Positions 16,033 through 28,254 of a stretch of DNA of 64,000 nucleotides are shown in pieces; within the stretch, counting starts at the first letter, position 1; every line of letters begins with the position of its first letter. Below the pieces are notes generated by a model. The model searched no databases and had not been told where the DNA came from. It saw only the letters and a program-made list of their open reading frames with translations. A program made the translations under genes and the position numbers. The stretch comes from Tropicibacter sp. R16_0 (GTDB lineage: Bacteria; Pseudomonadota; Alphaproteobacteria; Rhodobacterales; Rhodobacteraceae), in assembly GCF_017743935.1 (NCBI RefSeq), contig NZ_JAGHRE010000007.1, forward strand, positions 124,001 through 188,000. The letters are read 5' to 3'.

Positions 16033-16764
16033 ATGTCCTCGTGGGAACCTGATCGAACCTTTGAATTCACCGCTGCGCTGAGCATCGGTGGTGAGGCCAC
16101 GCATACCGTGCATGTCCGGGGCGACGGCCCACCGATCCTTCTGTTGCAGGAGCTGCCGGGCATCGGCCCGGAAACGCTGGATCTGGTCGATCGCCTGACG
16201 GATTCTGGGTTTCGCGTCTACCTGCCACACCTTTTTGGCACATTCGGCAAGGTGACAATGACGCGCAACGCCTTGCGCATGTTCTGCATCCGACGCGAAT
16301 TCAACGTGTTCCTGAAAGGCCGACAAAGCCCGATTTCGACCTGGATGCGCGCCCTGTGCCGCCACATCCGATCCGAAGAAGAGGCCTTGGGTGTTGGCGT
16401 CATCGGCATGTGCCTAACGGGCAGTTTTGCACTCGCTCTGATGGCGGATGAGGCGGTTCTGGGCGGCGTGGCCAGCCAGCCCGCCTTGCCGCTTTTTGGC
16501 GGCGATACGTTGCACATGAGTGAGGCTGACATCACCGAGGCGCGTGCCGGGATGAAAAGCAAAGGCCCCGGGCTTGCCATGCGGTACACCGGCGACCGGG
16601 TGGCCCCCGCCCGCCTGATGCGCGCCCTGGAGAGCGCCTTTGGCGAAGACCTGCAAACGGTCGAATTCCCCGGCAATGACCACTCCCTGCTGACGCTGCA
16701 CTTTCATGATCCGGCGTATCACAGGGTCGAGGCCTATTTTCATGAGCGGTTTGCACGGCCCTGA
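16033..16764 (+). CDS. Dienelactone hydrolase family protein
   Basis: 243 residues from the ATG at 16033; no good Shine-Dalgarno is visible, and an upstream in-frame start 69 bases earlier is less conserved. Alpha/beta hydrolase with the DLH hallmarks: L-Q-E-L-P-G (E40), nucleophile C127 in G-M-C-L-T-G, and a late G-N-D-H-S-L-L-T-L-H with the catalytic His. It follows the HD-oxygenase gene by 117 bases on the same strand. Whether it belongs to the same pathway is uncertain. Substrate unknown. Confidence 0.85.
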   Translation: MSSWEPDRTFEFTAALSIGGEATHTVHVRGDGPPILLLQELPGIGPETLDLVDRLTDSGFRVYLPHLFGTFGKVTMTRNALRMFCIRREFNVFLKGRQSPISTWMRALCRHIRSEEEALGVGVIGMCLTGSFALALMADEAVLGGVASQPALPLFGGDTLHMSEADITEARAGMKSKGPGLAMRYTGDRVAPARLMRALESAFGEDLQTVEFPGNDHSLLTLHFHDPAYHRVEAYFHERFARP

Positions 16765-16798
16765 CACGTGCTCTGACGGACGGTCCCGCTTGGGCTGC

Positions 16799-16981
16799 GG
16801 GGGCGCTCCCGCGCCCGCACAATCCCGACTTCGTCGGCACTGTTGGCGGACTTGGGCCGAGCGCCTCGCCTGCGGCTCGGCGCGGTCGCGTCCAGCTGAA
16901 CGCTCCCGCCGCGCGTAGCGCGGCCCGGCCCAACGGGAGGAGGGCATCTTTGATGCACGAACGACGGGCGGGAGTGCCCCC
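16799..16981 (-). repeat. Dispersed intergenic repeat, copy C (full length, inverted relative to A)
   Basis: About 183 bp in the 336-bp gap between the dienelactone hydrolase gene and valS; the rest of that gap (16982-17100) shows no gene and no clear signal. Arm 2 is on the left (GGGGGCGCTCCCGCGCCCG, then a CCGACTTCGTCGG hairpin) and arm 1 on the right (CAACGGGAGGAGGGCATC, then CGACGGGCGGGAGTGCCCCC). This is the only copy between co-directional genes. Confidence 0.85.
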
Positions 16982-17100
16982 GCTCAGCAGGGCGCAAATC
17001 GCGGGTCTCGCACGGTTCCCATCGACAAACCCTTCCCCTTACCGCCCCCATTCGCTATTGCAGGCGCTGACCCCGAATTCGATGACGCAGGATACATCTG

Positions 17101-20256
<3,156 letters not shown>

Positions 20257-20286
20257 TCTTCACCTTTTTCAAATACTCAAATTCCA

Positions 20287-20318
20287 AACCCCGCCGCGCA
20301 CGCCACGGCGGGGTTTTT
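20287..20318 (+). terminator. Intrinsic terminator after valS
   Basis: AACCCCGCCG at 20287-20296 pairs with CGGCGGGGTT at 20306-20315 around a 9-base loop, followed by a run of five T. Located 31 bases after the valS stop. Confidence 0.85.
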
Positions 20319-20375
20319 GATTGCCTTCTCGGCTCTGCGATTGTTAGCTCGGCCCACTTGAGCACGAGGCCTTGA

Positions 20376-21539
20376 ATGACGCGTCCCTTTCCCCCTTTGC
20401 AAACCATCTCGACCGGCCTCGTCGTGGCCGTCGTGGGCTTCTTCAGCTCCTTCCCCATCGTGTTGCAGGGCCTTTCGGCCATGGGGGCCACTGGGCCGCA
20501 GGCCGCCTCTGGCCTGATGAGCGCGGCGCTTGCCATGGGGATCACCGCCATCGTTCTCAGCCTGCTCTACCGCCAACCGATCAGCGTGGCCTGGTCAACA
20601 CCTGGTGTGGCGCTCCTTGCGGTGTCGGCGCTGCCCGACGGCGGCTTTGCAGAAGCGGCAGGCGCCTTCGTCTGCGCCGGCGCCCTGACGGTGCTTGCAG
20701 GCATGTGGCGGCCTTTGGCGCGATTGGCCTCGGCCATCCCCACCACACTCGCCCAGGCCATGTTGGCAGGCGTTCTGCTGCCGCTCTGCATCGCCCCGTT
20801 TCAAGCTGCAGCTGAATTGCCCACCCAAGCCCTGCCCGTCATCCTGATCTGGTTCATTGCGGGCCGTTTCAACCGCCTCGTCGCTGTCCCCGCTGCGGTG
20901 ATTGCCGCCGCCGTGGTTGTGATCCTGAACGCCAGCGACACCGGCATCGCCCCCGATCAGGTGCTGACGGCACCTCTCTGGATCACGCCCACCTTCTCGT
21001 TGGCCTCTGCCATCGGTATCGGCGTGCCTTTGTTCGTGGTCACCATGGCGACGCAGAACATTCCCGGCATCGCCGTGATGCGCAGTTTTGGCTATTCGCC
21101 AAAACCTGGCCCCCTGTTTGCCTCGGTCGGCGCCGCAAGCATCCTCACGGCCCCATTTGGTGCCGCCGCCACCTGTCTTGCGGCCATCACGCAGGCCATG
21201 TGCTCAAACGAAGACAGCCATCCGGATCCCGGCTTGCGGTACTGGTCCGCGATCATGGCGGGGGTTTTCTATTGCATCCTTGGCGTCTTTGCCGCCGCCA
21301 TCACCGGCTTTGCCGCCCACGCCAACCCGCTCTTGATGGCCACGCTCACGGGTGTGGCGCTGTTGGGCGTACTTGCCAATGCCACCCATGCAGCTCTTGC
21401 TGTGACCGAGGAACGCGAGGCCGCCGTCATCACCTTCGCCATCACCGCCTCTGGCATCACCGTTTTTGGCCTTGGCGCCGCGGTCTGGGGGCTGCTGGCC
21501 GGAGGTATTGTTTACCTGCTGTCCCGAAAACCCGCGTGA
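20376..21539 (+). CDS. benE: Benzoate/H+ symporter BenE family transporter
   Basis: 387 residues, almost wholly hydrophobic with about 12 membrane segments, matching BenE length. Family features include the N-terminal G-F-F-S-S-F-P-I-V-L-Q-G and V-A-W-S-T-P-G repeat and the later T-M-A-T-Q-N-I-P-G-I-A-V-M-R-S-F-G-Y. Inner-membrane proton symporter for benzoate or a related aromatic acid. GAGG precedes the start. No benzoate-catabolic genes lie nearby, so the substrate is not confirmed by context. Confidence 0.9.
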   Translation: MTRPFPPLQTISTGLVVAVVGFFSSFPIVLQGLSAMGATGPQAASGLMSAALAMGITAIVLSLLYRQPISVAWSTPGVALLAVSALPDGGFAEAAGAFVCAGALTVLAGMWRPLARLASAIPTTLAQAMLAGVLLPLCIAPFQAAAELPTQALPVILIWFIAGRFNRLVAVPAAVIAAAVVVILNASDTGIAPDQVLTAPLWITPTFSLASAIGIGVPLFVVTMATQNIPGIAVMRSFGYSPKPGPLFASVGAASILTAPFGAAATCLAAITQAMCSNEDSHPDPGLRYWSAIMAGVFYCILGVFAAAITGFAAHANPLLMATLTGVALLGVLANATHAALAVTEEREAAVITFAITASGITVFGLGAAVWGLLAGGIVYLLSRKPA

Positions 21540-21578
21540 ACCATTCCAAACGGGTCATTTCGACCTTATGTTGAGGGC

Positions 21579-21908
21579 ATGAGAAGCTTTCGCAACCTGA
21601 TCGAACGACAGATCAAAAAAGCCCAGGCCGAAGGGCAGCTCGACAACCTGCCTGGCGCCGGAAAACCTCTGCCTGACCGTTCGGGCGAAGCGGGCGGTGA
21701 CGCGGCTCTGAACACGGCGCACCGTATCATGGCGCAGGCGGGCGTTTTGCCGGAAGAGTTCAAGATCAAGAAAGAGCTTGATGCCGCGCGGGCCGAATAT
21801 CCGACACTGACCGACCCAGCCGAACGCAAAGCGGCCATGGCCCGTCTTGCCGATCTGGAGATGCGCTATCACATGGCGCAGGACGCACGCCGCAGCTTCA
21901 TGCGCTGA
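21579..21908 (+). CDS. DUF1992 domain protein (DnaJ homologue C28-like)
   Basis: 109 residues. The conserved block I-E-R-Q-I-K-K-A-Q-A-E-G-Q-L-D-N-L-P-G-A-G-K-P-L at residues 8-31 identifies DUF1992, also found in DNAJC28. There is no J domain here and no known activity. Helical and highly charged, predicted cytoplasmic. It starts 39 bases after benE and may be co-transcribed. Repeat copy D starts 8 bases after the stop. Confidence 0.88.
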   Translation: MRSFRNLIERQIKKAQAEGQLDNLPGAGKPLPDRSGEAGGDAALNTAHRIMAQAGVLPEEFKIKKELDAARAEYPTLTDPAERKAAMARLADLEMRYHMAQDARRSFMR

Positions 21909-21916
21909 AGTCGTTT

Positions 21917-22136
21917 GGGGGCACTCCTGCCCGTCGCGCGTGCATCAAAGATGCCCTTCTCCCGTTGGCCAAAAGAAATCATGCGCTTGGGTCACTAGGA
22001 ACCCACTCCCCAAAACACCGCAAACTACACCCCTACACCAACCGCAGGCGGGACTGCGCCGCGCAAGGCGCGGCGCTACGCCCAAGGCCGTTAGCGGTGC
22101 CGACGCAGTCGGGATCGCTCGGGTGCGGGAGCCCCT
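21917..22136 (+). repeat. Dispersed intergenic repeat, copy D (full length)
   Basis: About 220 bp between the convergent DUF1992 and enoyl-CoA hydratase genes. Arm 1 left: GGGGGCACTCCTGCCCGTCG, GCATCAAAGATGC, CTCCCGTTGGCC. Arm 2 right: AGGCCGTTAGCGGTGCCGAC, then TCGGGTGCGGGAGCCCC. The central 90 bases differ from the other copies and are less GC-rich, so the arms are conserved and the centre is not. Confidence 0.85.
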
Positions 22137-22157
22137 CGCCCGTTGACACGGATCAAA

Positions 22158-22940
22158 TCATTTGAAGACCGGTACACGTCCTTGCATGTTGGCGGCGATC
22201 ACCTCCATCTGCTCGGCCCCGCCAATCAGCTTGGCCTGCTCGGCGCTTTCGGCCAGCAGCACGTCCTGGCGCCCGTGGCTTTCTGCGAGGTCGATCAAAC
22301 GCTTGGCCGCACGGATGGCACTTGGGCTCTTGCCAGCGATTTCCTCGGCCAAGGCCAGCGCCGCCGTCACCGGGTCCTCGGAGATCGACGTGACAAGCCC
22401 CCAGGCCAGCGCCTGATTGGCATCCACGGGCCGTGCGGTATAAGTCATCTGGCGCAGCGCATCCGAGCGCATCAGCTGGGGCAGCAGGACCATGCCGCCC
22501 ATGTCGGGGATCAATCCCCATTTCATTTCCATGACCGAGACCTTGGTGTCGGGCGCAGCAATGCGAATGTCCGCCCCAAGCGCCAGTTGCAGACCACCGC
22601 CATAAGCCGCGCCCTGCAGGGCTGCGATCACCGGCACCTTGACTCGGCGCCAGACCAACGCGACCTCTTGGAAGAGGTTGGCGTCTTCATGCGTGCGCTC
22701 AAGCAACTGCTCCGCCCCGCCACTCGCGGCAAGCGCGCCGAAACTCGCCATATCCAGACCAGCGCAGAACGACTTGCCTTCCCCCGACAGCACCACTGCA
22801 CGCGCGTCCGAAGCAGCCACCTCTTGCCCGGCGCTCACGATGGCTTCGATCATCGCCTTGTCGAGCGCATTCATCTTGTCGCCGCGCGTCAGGGTCACCC
22901 GGGCGATGTTGTCCTGATATTCAACCGATACACGTGCCAT
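22158..22940 (-). CDS. Enoyl-CoA hydratase/isomerase family protein
   Basis: 260 residues from the ATG at 22940, preceded by AGGAGAGG. Crotonase fold: oxyanion-hole glycines in F-C-A-G-L-D-M-A-S-F and in G-A-A-Y-G-G-G-L-Q-L-A-L; the helix K-W-G-L-I-P-D-M-G-G follows. The conserved residues allow hydratase or isomerase chemistry on acyl-CoA, but crotonase members range widely and the substrate is not set by context. It stands as a monocistronic unit. Confidence 0.87.
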   Translation of the reverse strand: MARVSVEYQDNIARVTLTRGDKMNALDKAMIEAIVSAGQEVAASDARAVVLSGEGKSFCAGLDMASFGALAASGGAEQLLERTHEDANLFQEVALVWRRVKVPVIAALQGAAYGGGLQLALGADIRIAAPDTKVSVMEMKWGLIPDMGGMVLLPQLMRSDALRQMTYTARPVDANQALAWGLVTSISEDPVTAALALAEEIAGKSPSAIRAAKRLIDLAESHGRQDVLLAESAEQAKLIGGAEQMEVIAANMQGRVPVFK

Positions 22941-23019
22941 GGCTTGGCCTCTCCTCATTCACTGTTGCGGGCACTGTGCCGTGAAGAGAGCCCCCGCGCC
23001 ACCAAAACGTCGGGGCAGT

Positions 23020-24090
23020 CTAGGGCATGTCCGCAACAGGCATGCGCCCAAAGCCGGGCGAATCCAACGTCATGACATAGAACTGATCACCGACAACCCG
23101 CGCGCCGGTGGTTATGCCCAACCGACCCGAGGGATCTTGCAACGTGCGCAGGATCTTTCCGTCGGGATCGAACTGAATGACCATTCCGCGTTCGATCGGC
23201 GCCGGGCGCACGGCCGACCCCAGCCGCCAGATCACCTTGCGCAGGAACGGATAGGGCATCAGCGCCTCAGCCGGGACCCGTGGGCTGGCAAAAGCCAGCC
23301 AAAAGGTGCCATCGTCCTGACGTTCCAGGTTGTCGGGGTAGCCCGGCAGATTGTCCAGGAACACCTCCTGCTCCCCCGCCTTGGGGCCGGTCAACCACAA
23401 CCGGTGCACCCTTGCGCGGCCGGTTTCATTGATCAGCAGGAAATCCTCGTCTGGCGAGAGCGCCACCCCGTTGGTGTAGACAAAACCGGTCGCTATTTTT
23501 TCAACCGTGCCATCCGGGGTGCGCCGCGCGACATATCCGGCGTCGGACTGCTCCCAAATCGCTAGAACCGAGGTTGGTTTGGTCCCGCCCATGGTTTCCG
23601 GGTCGAACCGGTCCGTCGAATTCGAGAAATAGATCGTGCCATCGCGACCCACGTCCAACTGGTTGGCGTAGATCACCGGTGCGCCATCAATCTCGGACAC
23701 CACGCTTTCCAGCGTGCCCGGCCCAGTCCAACGCATGATCCCGCGAAAGCTGTCGGCGATGTAAAGCGCACCATCCGGCCCGGCCTTGAGCCCCAACGGG
23801 CGCCCTTCAAGGCGGTCAACTTCGACGGGCGTGTCGCCCTCGATCTGATAGAGCACGCCGGACAGGCTGGTGGTGAAAATACGACCGTCGGGCAGCACCG
23901 CCAGATCCTCGGGGCCGATTTCTCCATCCGGCAAGGTGACGATCTGTGCCTTGTCGAGCGCAGCGTTTTCGGCAAAGTCCCCCACAAAGCCGCGATCTTC
24001 GGGCGGGCGATAGGCGATCGGATCAACTGGAACGGGCCAGAACAGCAGATAGCCAAGCCCGGCCAGAAGCAAAATCAACAGAATGCGCAT
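23020..24090 (-). CDS. SMP-30/strictosidine-synthase-like beta-propeller protein
   Basis: 356 residues. A single hydrophobic anchor or signal at residues 3-20, then a six-bladed propeller with repeated D-G-x-I/L-Y/F turns, for example L-P-D-G-R-I-F-T-T, G-P-D-G-A-L-Y-I-A-D and G-R-D-G-T-I-Y-F-S-N. The Y-T-N-G-V-A-L-S-P-D block and the following P-G-Y-P-D-N-L are typical of the strictosidine synthase / adipocyte plasma-membrane-associated protein group. Such proteins are lactonases or esterases when characterised. Probably faces the periplasm. Its substrate is unknown. Confidence 0.85.
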   Translation of the reverse strand: MRILLILLLAGLGYLLFWPVPVDPIAYRPPEDRGFVGDFAENAALDKAQIVTLPDGEIGPEDLAVLPDGRIFTTSLSGVLYQIEGDTPVEVDRLEGRPLGLKAGPDGALYIADSFRGIMRWTGPGTLESVVSEIDGAPVIYANQLDVGRDGTIYFSNSTDRFDPETMGGTKPTSVLAIWEQSDAGYVARRTPDGTVEKIATGFVYTNGVALSPDEDFLLINETGRARVHRLWLTGPKAGEQEVFLDNLPGYPDNLERQDDGTFWLAFASPRVPAEALMPYPFLRKVIWRLGSAVRPAPIERGMVIQFDPDGKILRTLQDPSGRLGITTGARVVGDQFYVMTLDSPGFGRMPVADMP

Positions 24091-24334
24091 GAATGTCCCC
24101 GCCGCTACAAATCTCGGGCAAACCCTGCAACCTTGGGGTGATCAGCGCAACCCGCTGACGGGATCAACCTCGGAATTACTGCACCAAATGGTTCAAAAAC
24201 CTCGGCAAAGACCCGCTGAGAGGATTGTCGCAATATGTAAAAAGTGAATACTGCCCTCTTGCGTGGCAGACGACCCATCTGCATATGCGGTGAAATCAGA
24301 GTTAAACAATAAGATTTCCTCGGAGGGACATTGA

Positions 24335-25234
24335 ATGGGTTTTGCCATACTCGCGATCTTTGTGCTGTGCTCGATCTACGTACAGACCCGAGGTAAGCTG
24401 CGTCACGAATTGATCCGCCGCCGGATCACGGACCACGCCAACCTTTTTGCGCCACTGAACTGCTTGTTCTACGCCTTTTCCAAGGTGCCGACGACGCCCT
24501 ACATCGACCCGGCCCTGTTTCCCGAACTGAAGCCGCTGCAAGACAATTGGGAAACCATCCGGGATGAGGCGGTGCAGCTCAACAGCACCGGCGCGATCAA
24601 GGCGTCCGATGATCTGGACGACATCGGCTTCAACTCGTTCTTCAAAACCGGCTGGACGCGATTTTACCTGAAATGGTACGGCTCGTCGCTGGGGTCTGCC
24701 AAGGACAACTGCCCGGTGACCACGCAGATGGTGGAGCAGATCCCCTCGATCAAAGGTGCGATGTTCGCCAGCCTGCCACCCGGCGCCACATTGGTGCGCC
24801 ACCGTGATCCCTTTGCCGGATCGCTGCGGTATCACATGGGGCTTACGACGCCAAACGACGACGGCTGCTATATCAATGTTGATGGCGAGAACTACTCATG
24901 GCGCGACGGCGAGGTGGTCATGTTTGACGAGACCTACATTCACCACGCAGAAAACACGACCGATGCAAACCGCATCGTGCTGTTCCTGGACATCAAGCGT
25001 CCGGTGACCTTTGCGCCCATCAACTGGATCAACACCGCGTTTTCGAACATCGTCATGTCAGCCTCGGCGACCAAGAACGTGCCGGGCGACAAAGTGGGTG
25101 CCGTCAACAAGGCCTTTGCCTGGATCTACAAGGTGCGCGCCTTCGGGAAACGCATCAAGGCGTGGAACAGGACCGTCTATTACGCCATCCAGTACGGTAT
25201 CTATGCCGGGATCATCTATCTGATCTTCTTCTAA
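24335..25234 (+). CDS. Aspartyl/asparaginyl beta-hydroxylase domain protein (LpxO-like)
   Basis: 299 residues with an N-terminal hydrophobic segment (2-17), a hydrophobic C-terminus, and a hydroxylase domain between. Active-site motif H-R-D-P gives H156 and D158, R165 follows in S-L-R-Y-H, H203/H204 lie in T-Y-I-H-H-A and R213 in N-R-I-V-L. Length, the terminal membrane segments and F-Y-L-K-W-Y-G-x-x-L match LpxO, which 2-hydroxylates a lipid A acyl chain at the inner membrane with Fe(II) and 2-oxoglutarate. Lipid A modification is therefore the favoured role. CGGAGGG precedes the start. Confidence 0.82.
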   Translation: MGFAILAIFVLCSIYVQTRGKLRHELIRRRITDHANLFAPLNCLFYAFSKVPTTPYIDPALFPELKPLQDNWETIRDEAVQLNSTGAIKASDDLDDIGFNSFFKTGWTRFYLKWYGSSLGSAKDNCPVTTQMVEQIPSIKGAMFASLPPGATLVRHRDPFAGSLRYHMGLTTPNDDGCYINVDGENYSWRDGEVVMFDETYIHHAENTTDANRIVLFLDIKRPVTFAPINWINTAFSNIVMSASATKNVPGDKVGAVNKAFAWIYKVRAFGKRIKAWNRTVYYAIQYGIYAGIIYLIFF

Positions 25235-25301
25235 GTCGATCGAGACCCTTTGACAGTGCGCGAGGCTTGCGAGAGCCCGCGCGCTGCGGTTATCTGCGGG
25301 C

Positions 25302-26426
25302 ATGACACAGCTCCGCTTTACCCCCCTCGCCCAATCCCTGCCTGCCACTGTTCCCTTTGTTGGACCCGAGACACAGGAGCGCCAGCGCGGCGCGCCTTTT
25401 GACGCGCGCCTTGGGGCGAACGAGAACGTCTTTGGCCCCTCTCCCCGCGCAATCGAAGCGATGCAAAAGGCGGCTGGTGACATCTGGATGTACGGTGATC
25501 CGGAAAACCACGATCTGCGGCACGCTTTGGCCGCACACCACGGAGTAACCCCGGAAAACATCGTTGTCGGCGAAGGGATCGACGGGCTGTTGGGCTATCT
25601 GGTGCGGCTTTTCATAGGTCCCGGCGATGCGGTGGTGACTTCGGAAGGCGCCTATCCCACATTCAACTATCACGTCGCGGGGTTCGGCGGGGTGCTCCAC
25701 AAGGTGCCGTATTCCGGTGATCACGAGGATCCGGCGACACTTTTTGCCAAAGCCGCTGAAGTCGACGCCAAACTGGTGTACCTCGCCAACCCGGACAATC
25801 CGATGGGCACCTGGCATTCGGGCGCCGAGATCGTCGCTGCGATGGACGCCCTGCCCGAAGGGTGTCTTTTGGTTCTGGACGAGGCCTATGTCGAATGTGC
25901 CCCTGACGGGACCGCGGCACCGGTCGACTCGGGCGACACACGCCTGATCCGGATGCGCACATTTTCAAAGGCTTACGGTATGGCAGGCGCCCGGGTGGGC
26001 TACGCCCTTGGCGCGCCCGAGCTGATTTCGGCCTTCAACAAGGTGCGCAATCATTTCGGCATGAACCGGGCGGCGCAAGCTGGCGCACTTGCTGCTTTGG
26101 GTGATGCGGATTGGTTGGCACATGTGCAGGCCGAAATCAGCGATGCGCGCGCGCGCATCGATGCAATTGCGCAAGACAACGGGCTGAGTACGGTTCCCTC
26201 TGCCACCAATTTTGTCGCCATCGACTGCGGCCAGGACGGGGTGTTTGCCAAGGCGGTTCTGGACGCGCTGATCGCGGAGGGGCTTTTTGTGCGCATGCCG
26301 TTTGCGGCGCCCCAGAACCGGTGCATCCGCATCAGCTGTGGCCGCCCGCAAGACCTCGACGCCTTCGCCGCCGCCCTGCCTGGCGCGCTACAGACCGCGC
26401 AAGCCCAGACCAACACCCAAGTGTGA
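25302..26426 (+). CDS. Histidinol-phosphate aminotransferase-like class I/II aminotransferase
   Basis: 374 residues. Fold-type I PLP enzyme. L-A-N-P-D-N-P-M-G-T contains the cofactor Asn, D193 in L-D-E-A-Y-V pairs with the pyridine nitrogen, the Schiff-base lysine is K223 in F-S-K-A-Y-G, and R-I-S-C-G-R near the end binds the substrate carboxylate. It resembles HisC, but is not in a his operon, and roseobacters have HisC paralogues. Substrate therefore uncertain: histidinol phosphate, aromatic amino acid or another. The small membrane-protein gene follows 49 bases later. Confidence 0.85.
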   Translation: MTQLRFTPLAQSLPATVPFVGPETQERQRGAPFDARLGANENVFGPSPRAIEAMQKAAGDIWMYGDPENHDLRHALAAHHGVTPENIVVGEGIDGLLGYLVRLFIGPGDAVVTSEGAYPTFNYHVAGFGGVLHKVPYSGDHEDPATLFAKAAEVDAKLVYLANPDNPMGTWHSGAEIVAAMDALPEGCLLVLDEAYVECAPDGTAAPVDSGDTRLIRMRTFSKAYGMAGARVGYALGAPELISAFNKVRNHFGMNRAAQAGALAALGDADWLAHVQAEISDARARIDAIAQDNGLSTVPSATNFVAIDCGQDGVFAKAVLDALIAEGLFVRMPFAAPQNRCIRISCGRPQDLDAFAAALPGALQTAQAQTNTQV

Positions 26427-26475
26427 CCTGACACATCCCGCCCCCGCGCTATACTGCTGTGTGGAGGAGAGACCC

Positions 26476-26655
26476 GTGCGAGGCAAGCCACCGGGCCGCG
26501 CGCCCGATTACACAACAGCGGCACTGACCATGTTGGGTGTAAACCTGATGTGGATGCTCTGCGCGATCTGGGCGCTTTTTGGCTTTGGCGTCGCGCTGAT
26601 TTTGGCCGCAGTCCTGAATGCCGGCATCACCCGCCTGGGGCAGCGTACGGGATAA
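26476..26655 (+). CDS. Small membrane protein of unknown function
   Basis: 59 residues, GTG start with a perfect GGAGG six bases upstream. A short basic N-terminus (R-G-K-P-P-G-R-A-P-D-Y) is followed by a hydrophobic helix of about 30 residues (about 18-50: M-L-G-V-N-L-M-W-M-L-C-A-I-W...) and a basic tail R-L-G-Q-R-T-G. One or two membrane segments are possible. No family recognised. Strong ribosome-binding site and position after the aminotransferase gene suggest a real gene. Repeat copy E starts 8 bases after the stop. Confidence 0.6.
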   Translation: MRGKPPGRAPDYTTAALTMLGVNLMWMLCAIWALFGFGVALILAAVLNAGITRLGQRTG

Positions 26656-26663
26656 CGGTCAAC

Positions 26664-26862
26664 GGGGTGCTCCCGCGCCCGAGCGATCCTGACTGCGTCA
26701 GCACCGCCAGCGGCCTTGGGCCGAGCGCCGGGCAAAGCCCGGCGCGGTTCCGTTTGGGGTCGTCGTTCCGCCACAAGCGCCGAGCGCAGCGGGGCGCCTT
26801 AAAATTCGGAGCCCAACGGGAGGAGTGCATCTTTGATGCACGACCGACGGGCGGGAGCGCAC
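26664..26862 (-). repeat. Dispersed intergenic repeat, copy E (full length, inverted relative to A)
   Basis: About 199 bp filling the gap between two convergent genes, 8 bases from one stop and 6 from the other. Arm 2 left: GGGGTGCTCCCGCGCCCGAG and GACTGCGTCAGCACCGCC. Arm 1 right: CCCAACGGGAGGAGTGCATC, then CGACGGGCGGGAGCGC. The centre has its own hairpin, GCGCCGGGCAAAGCCCGGCGC. Confidence 0.85.
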
Positions 26863-26868
26863 CGAGCC

Positions 26869-28083
26869 TCAAGCACCAACGCTTGCAATCACTGCAGCCG
26901 CCGCATCCAACGCGCCTTTGCCACGGGGGACATCCAATGCCGCCAAACCGGCTTCGACGCCGCCCAGCATGCCCATGACCATCTGACCATTCAGATGCCC
27001 CATGTGACCCAAGCGAAAGAAGTCATCCCGTCTTGGATCACCCGGCTCTGCCATGCCCAGACCGATGCCCAGGGTCAGCCCCAGATTGCTTTCCACCCAG
27101 TTGCGCAATGCCGTGCCGCGTCCTTGATCCAGGCGCAGCGACGTGACGGCACGCGAACGGTGCTCGGGGTCACTCACATTCAACGCCAGCGCCCCGCCTT
27201 CGGCCCAGACCTCACAGGCGGCCCAGATCGCGCGCGCCAAGGTCTCGTGCCTTGCCCAGACGTTGTCCATCCCCTCGCCATGGATCATGTCCAAGGCCTG
27301 GCGCAGACCATAGAGGTGATGCGTAGGCGCGGTGCCGTTGAAATACTGATAGAACTCCTCCGGATGCGCACGCGGCGTCCAATCCCAATACCCCGACACG
27401 CGCGGCATCGATGCCCGCTTGACCGCCGCCTTTTCGTTGAAGAACACAAACGCCGTACCGGGCGGGACCATCAACCCTTTCTGGCTTCCGGTGACCGCAA
27501 CATCCACGCCCCAGGCGTCCATCTCGAACCGATCACAGCCCATCGAGGCGATGCAATCAGCCATCAGCAATGCGGGGTGATTCAGCTCGTCCAACAGCGC
27601 GCGCAGTGCGGGCACGTTGTTGCGGACCGAGGTCGAGGTGTCCACATGCACCGCCAGCACGGCCTTGATCTGATGGGCCGTGTCAGCGCGCAAAGCCTCG
27701 GCGATTTGCTCCATGTCCCACGGGCTGGATTTGCCGAAATCGAGGATCTGCGTCTCGATCCCCAGGCCGTCGGCCATGAGCGCCCAGCCATGGGCAAACC
27801 GCCCTGTCGCAGGGACTAGAACCCGCTCTCCGGGTGCAATGGTGTTGGCCAGGGCTGCCTCCCACACGCCGTGACCGTTGGCGATGTAGATGGCGACATT
27901 GTGCTCGGTTCGGGCCACGCGCCGCAAATCAGCCGTCAGCCCCGGCATCATGTCGATCAGCTCACCCTCGTAAATGTTGGGCGCGGCGCGGTGCATAGCC
28001 TGCAAAACCGCATCGGGCATCACCGAGGGACCTGGAATGGCAAGGTAGTGGCGGCCCGAAACGGGCGTGGAATTCGTCGTCAT
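26869..28083 (-). CDS. Class V aminotransferase (alanine/serine--glyoxylate type)
   Basis: 404 residues from the ATG at 28083. Class V PLP aminotransferase; the Schiff-base lysine is K202 in V-T-G-S-Q-K-G-L-M-V-P-P-G, and A-N-G-H-G-V-W-E-A-A-L-A-N near residue 68 binds the cofactor phosphate. The segment V-H-V-D-T-S-T-S-V-R and N-G-T-A-P-T-H-H-L-Y are typical of the alanine-glyoxylate / serine-glyoxylate / phosphoserine-like group. Probable role: transamination to glyoxylate or pyruvate. No serine-cycle or photorespiration genes adjoin it, so the exact donor is not settled. Confidence 0.88.
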   Translation of the reverse strand: MTTNSTPVSGRHYLAIPGPSVMPDAVLQAMHRAAPNIYEGELIDMMPGLTADLRRVARTEHNVAIYIANGHGVWEAALANTIAPGERVLVPATGRFAHGWALMADGLGIETQILDFGKSSPWDMEQIAEALRADTAHQIKAVLAVHVDTSTSVRNNVPALRALLDELNHPALLMADCIASMGCDRFEMDAWGVDVAVTGSQKGLMVPPGTAFVFFNEKAAVKRASMPRVSGYWDWTPRAHPEEFYQYFNGTAPTHHLYGLRQALDMIHGEGMDNVWARHETLARAIWAACEVWAEGGALALNVSDPEHRSRAVTSLRLDQGRGTALRNWVESNLGLTLGIGLGMAEPGDPRRDDFFRLGHMGHLNGQMVMGMLGGVEAGLAALDVPRGKGALDAAAAVIASVGA

Positions 28084-28254
28084 CTGAAAGCCTGTTCTCT
28101 CTGCGTCCGCCACCCTAGCGGACGCGCGCGCGGCGTCAATTCACCAAACGGCAAGCGCGCTGCAAACTTGCGCCTTTGCTGCGACGTGCTTAAATGGGCG
28201 CGTCATGACCCAAACCCTGTCGTCATCCCTGCTCCCCCAAATGAAAGCAACGCC

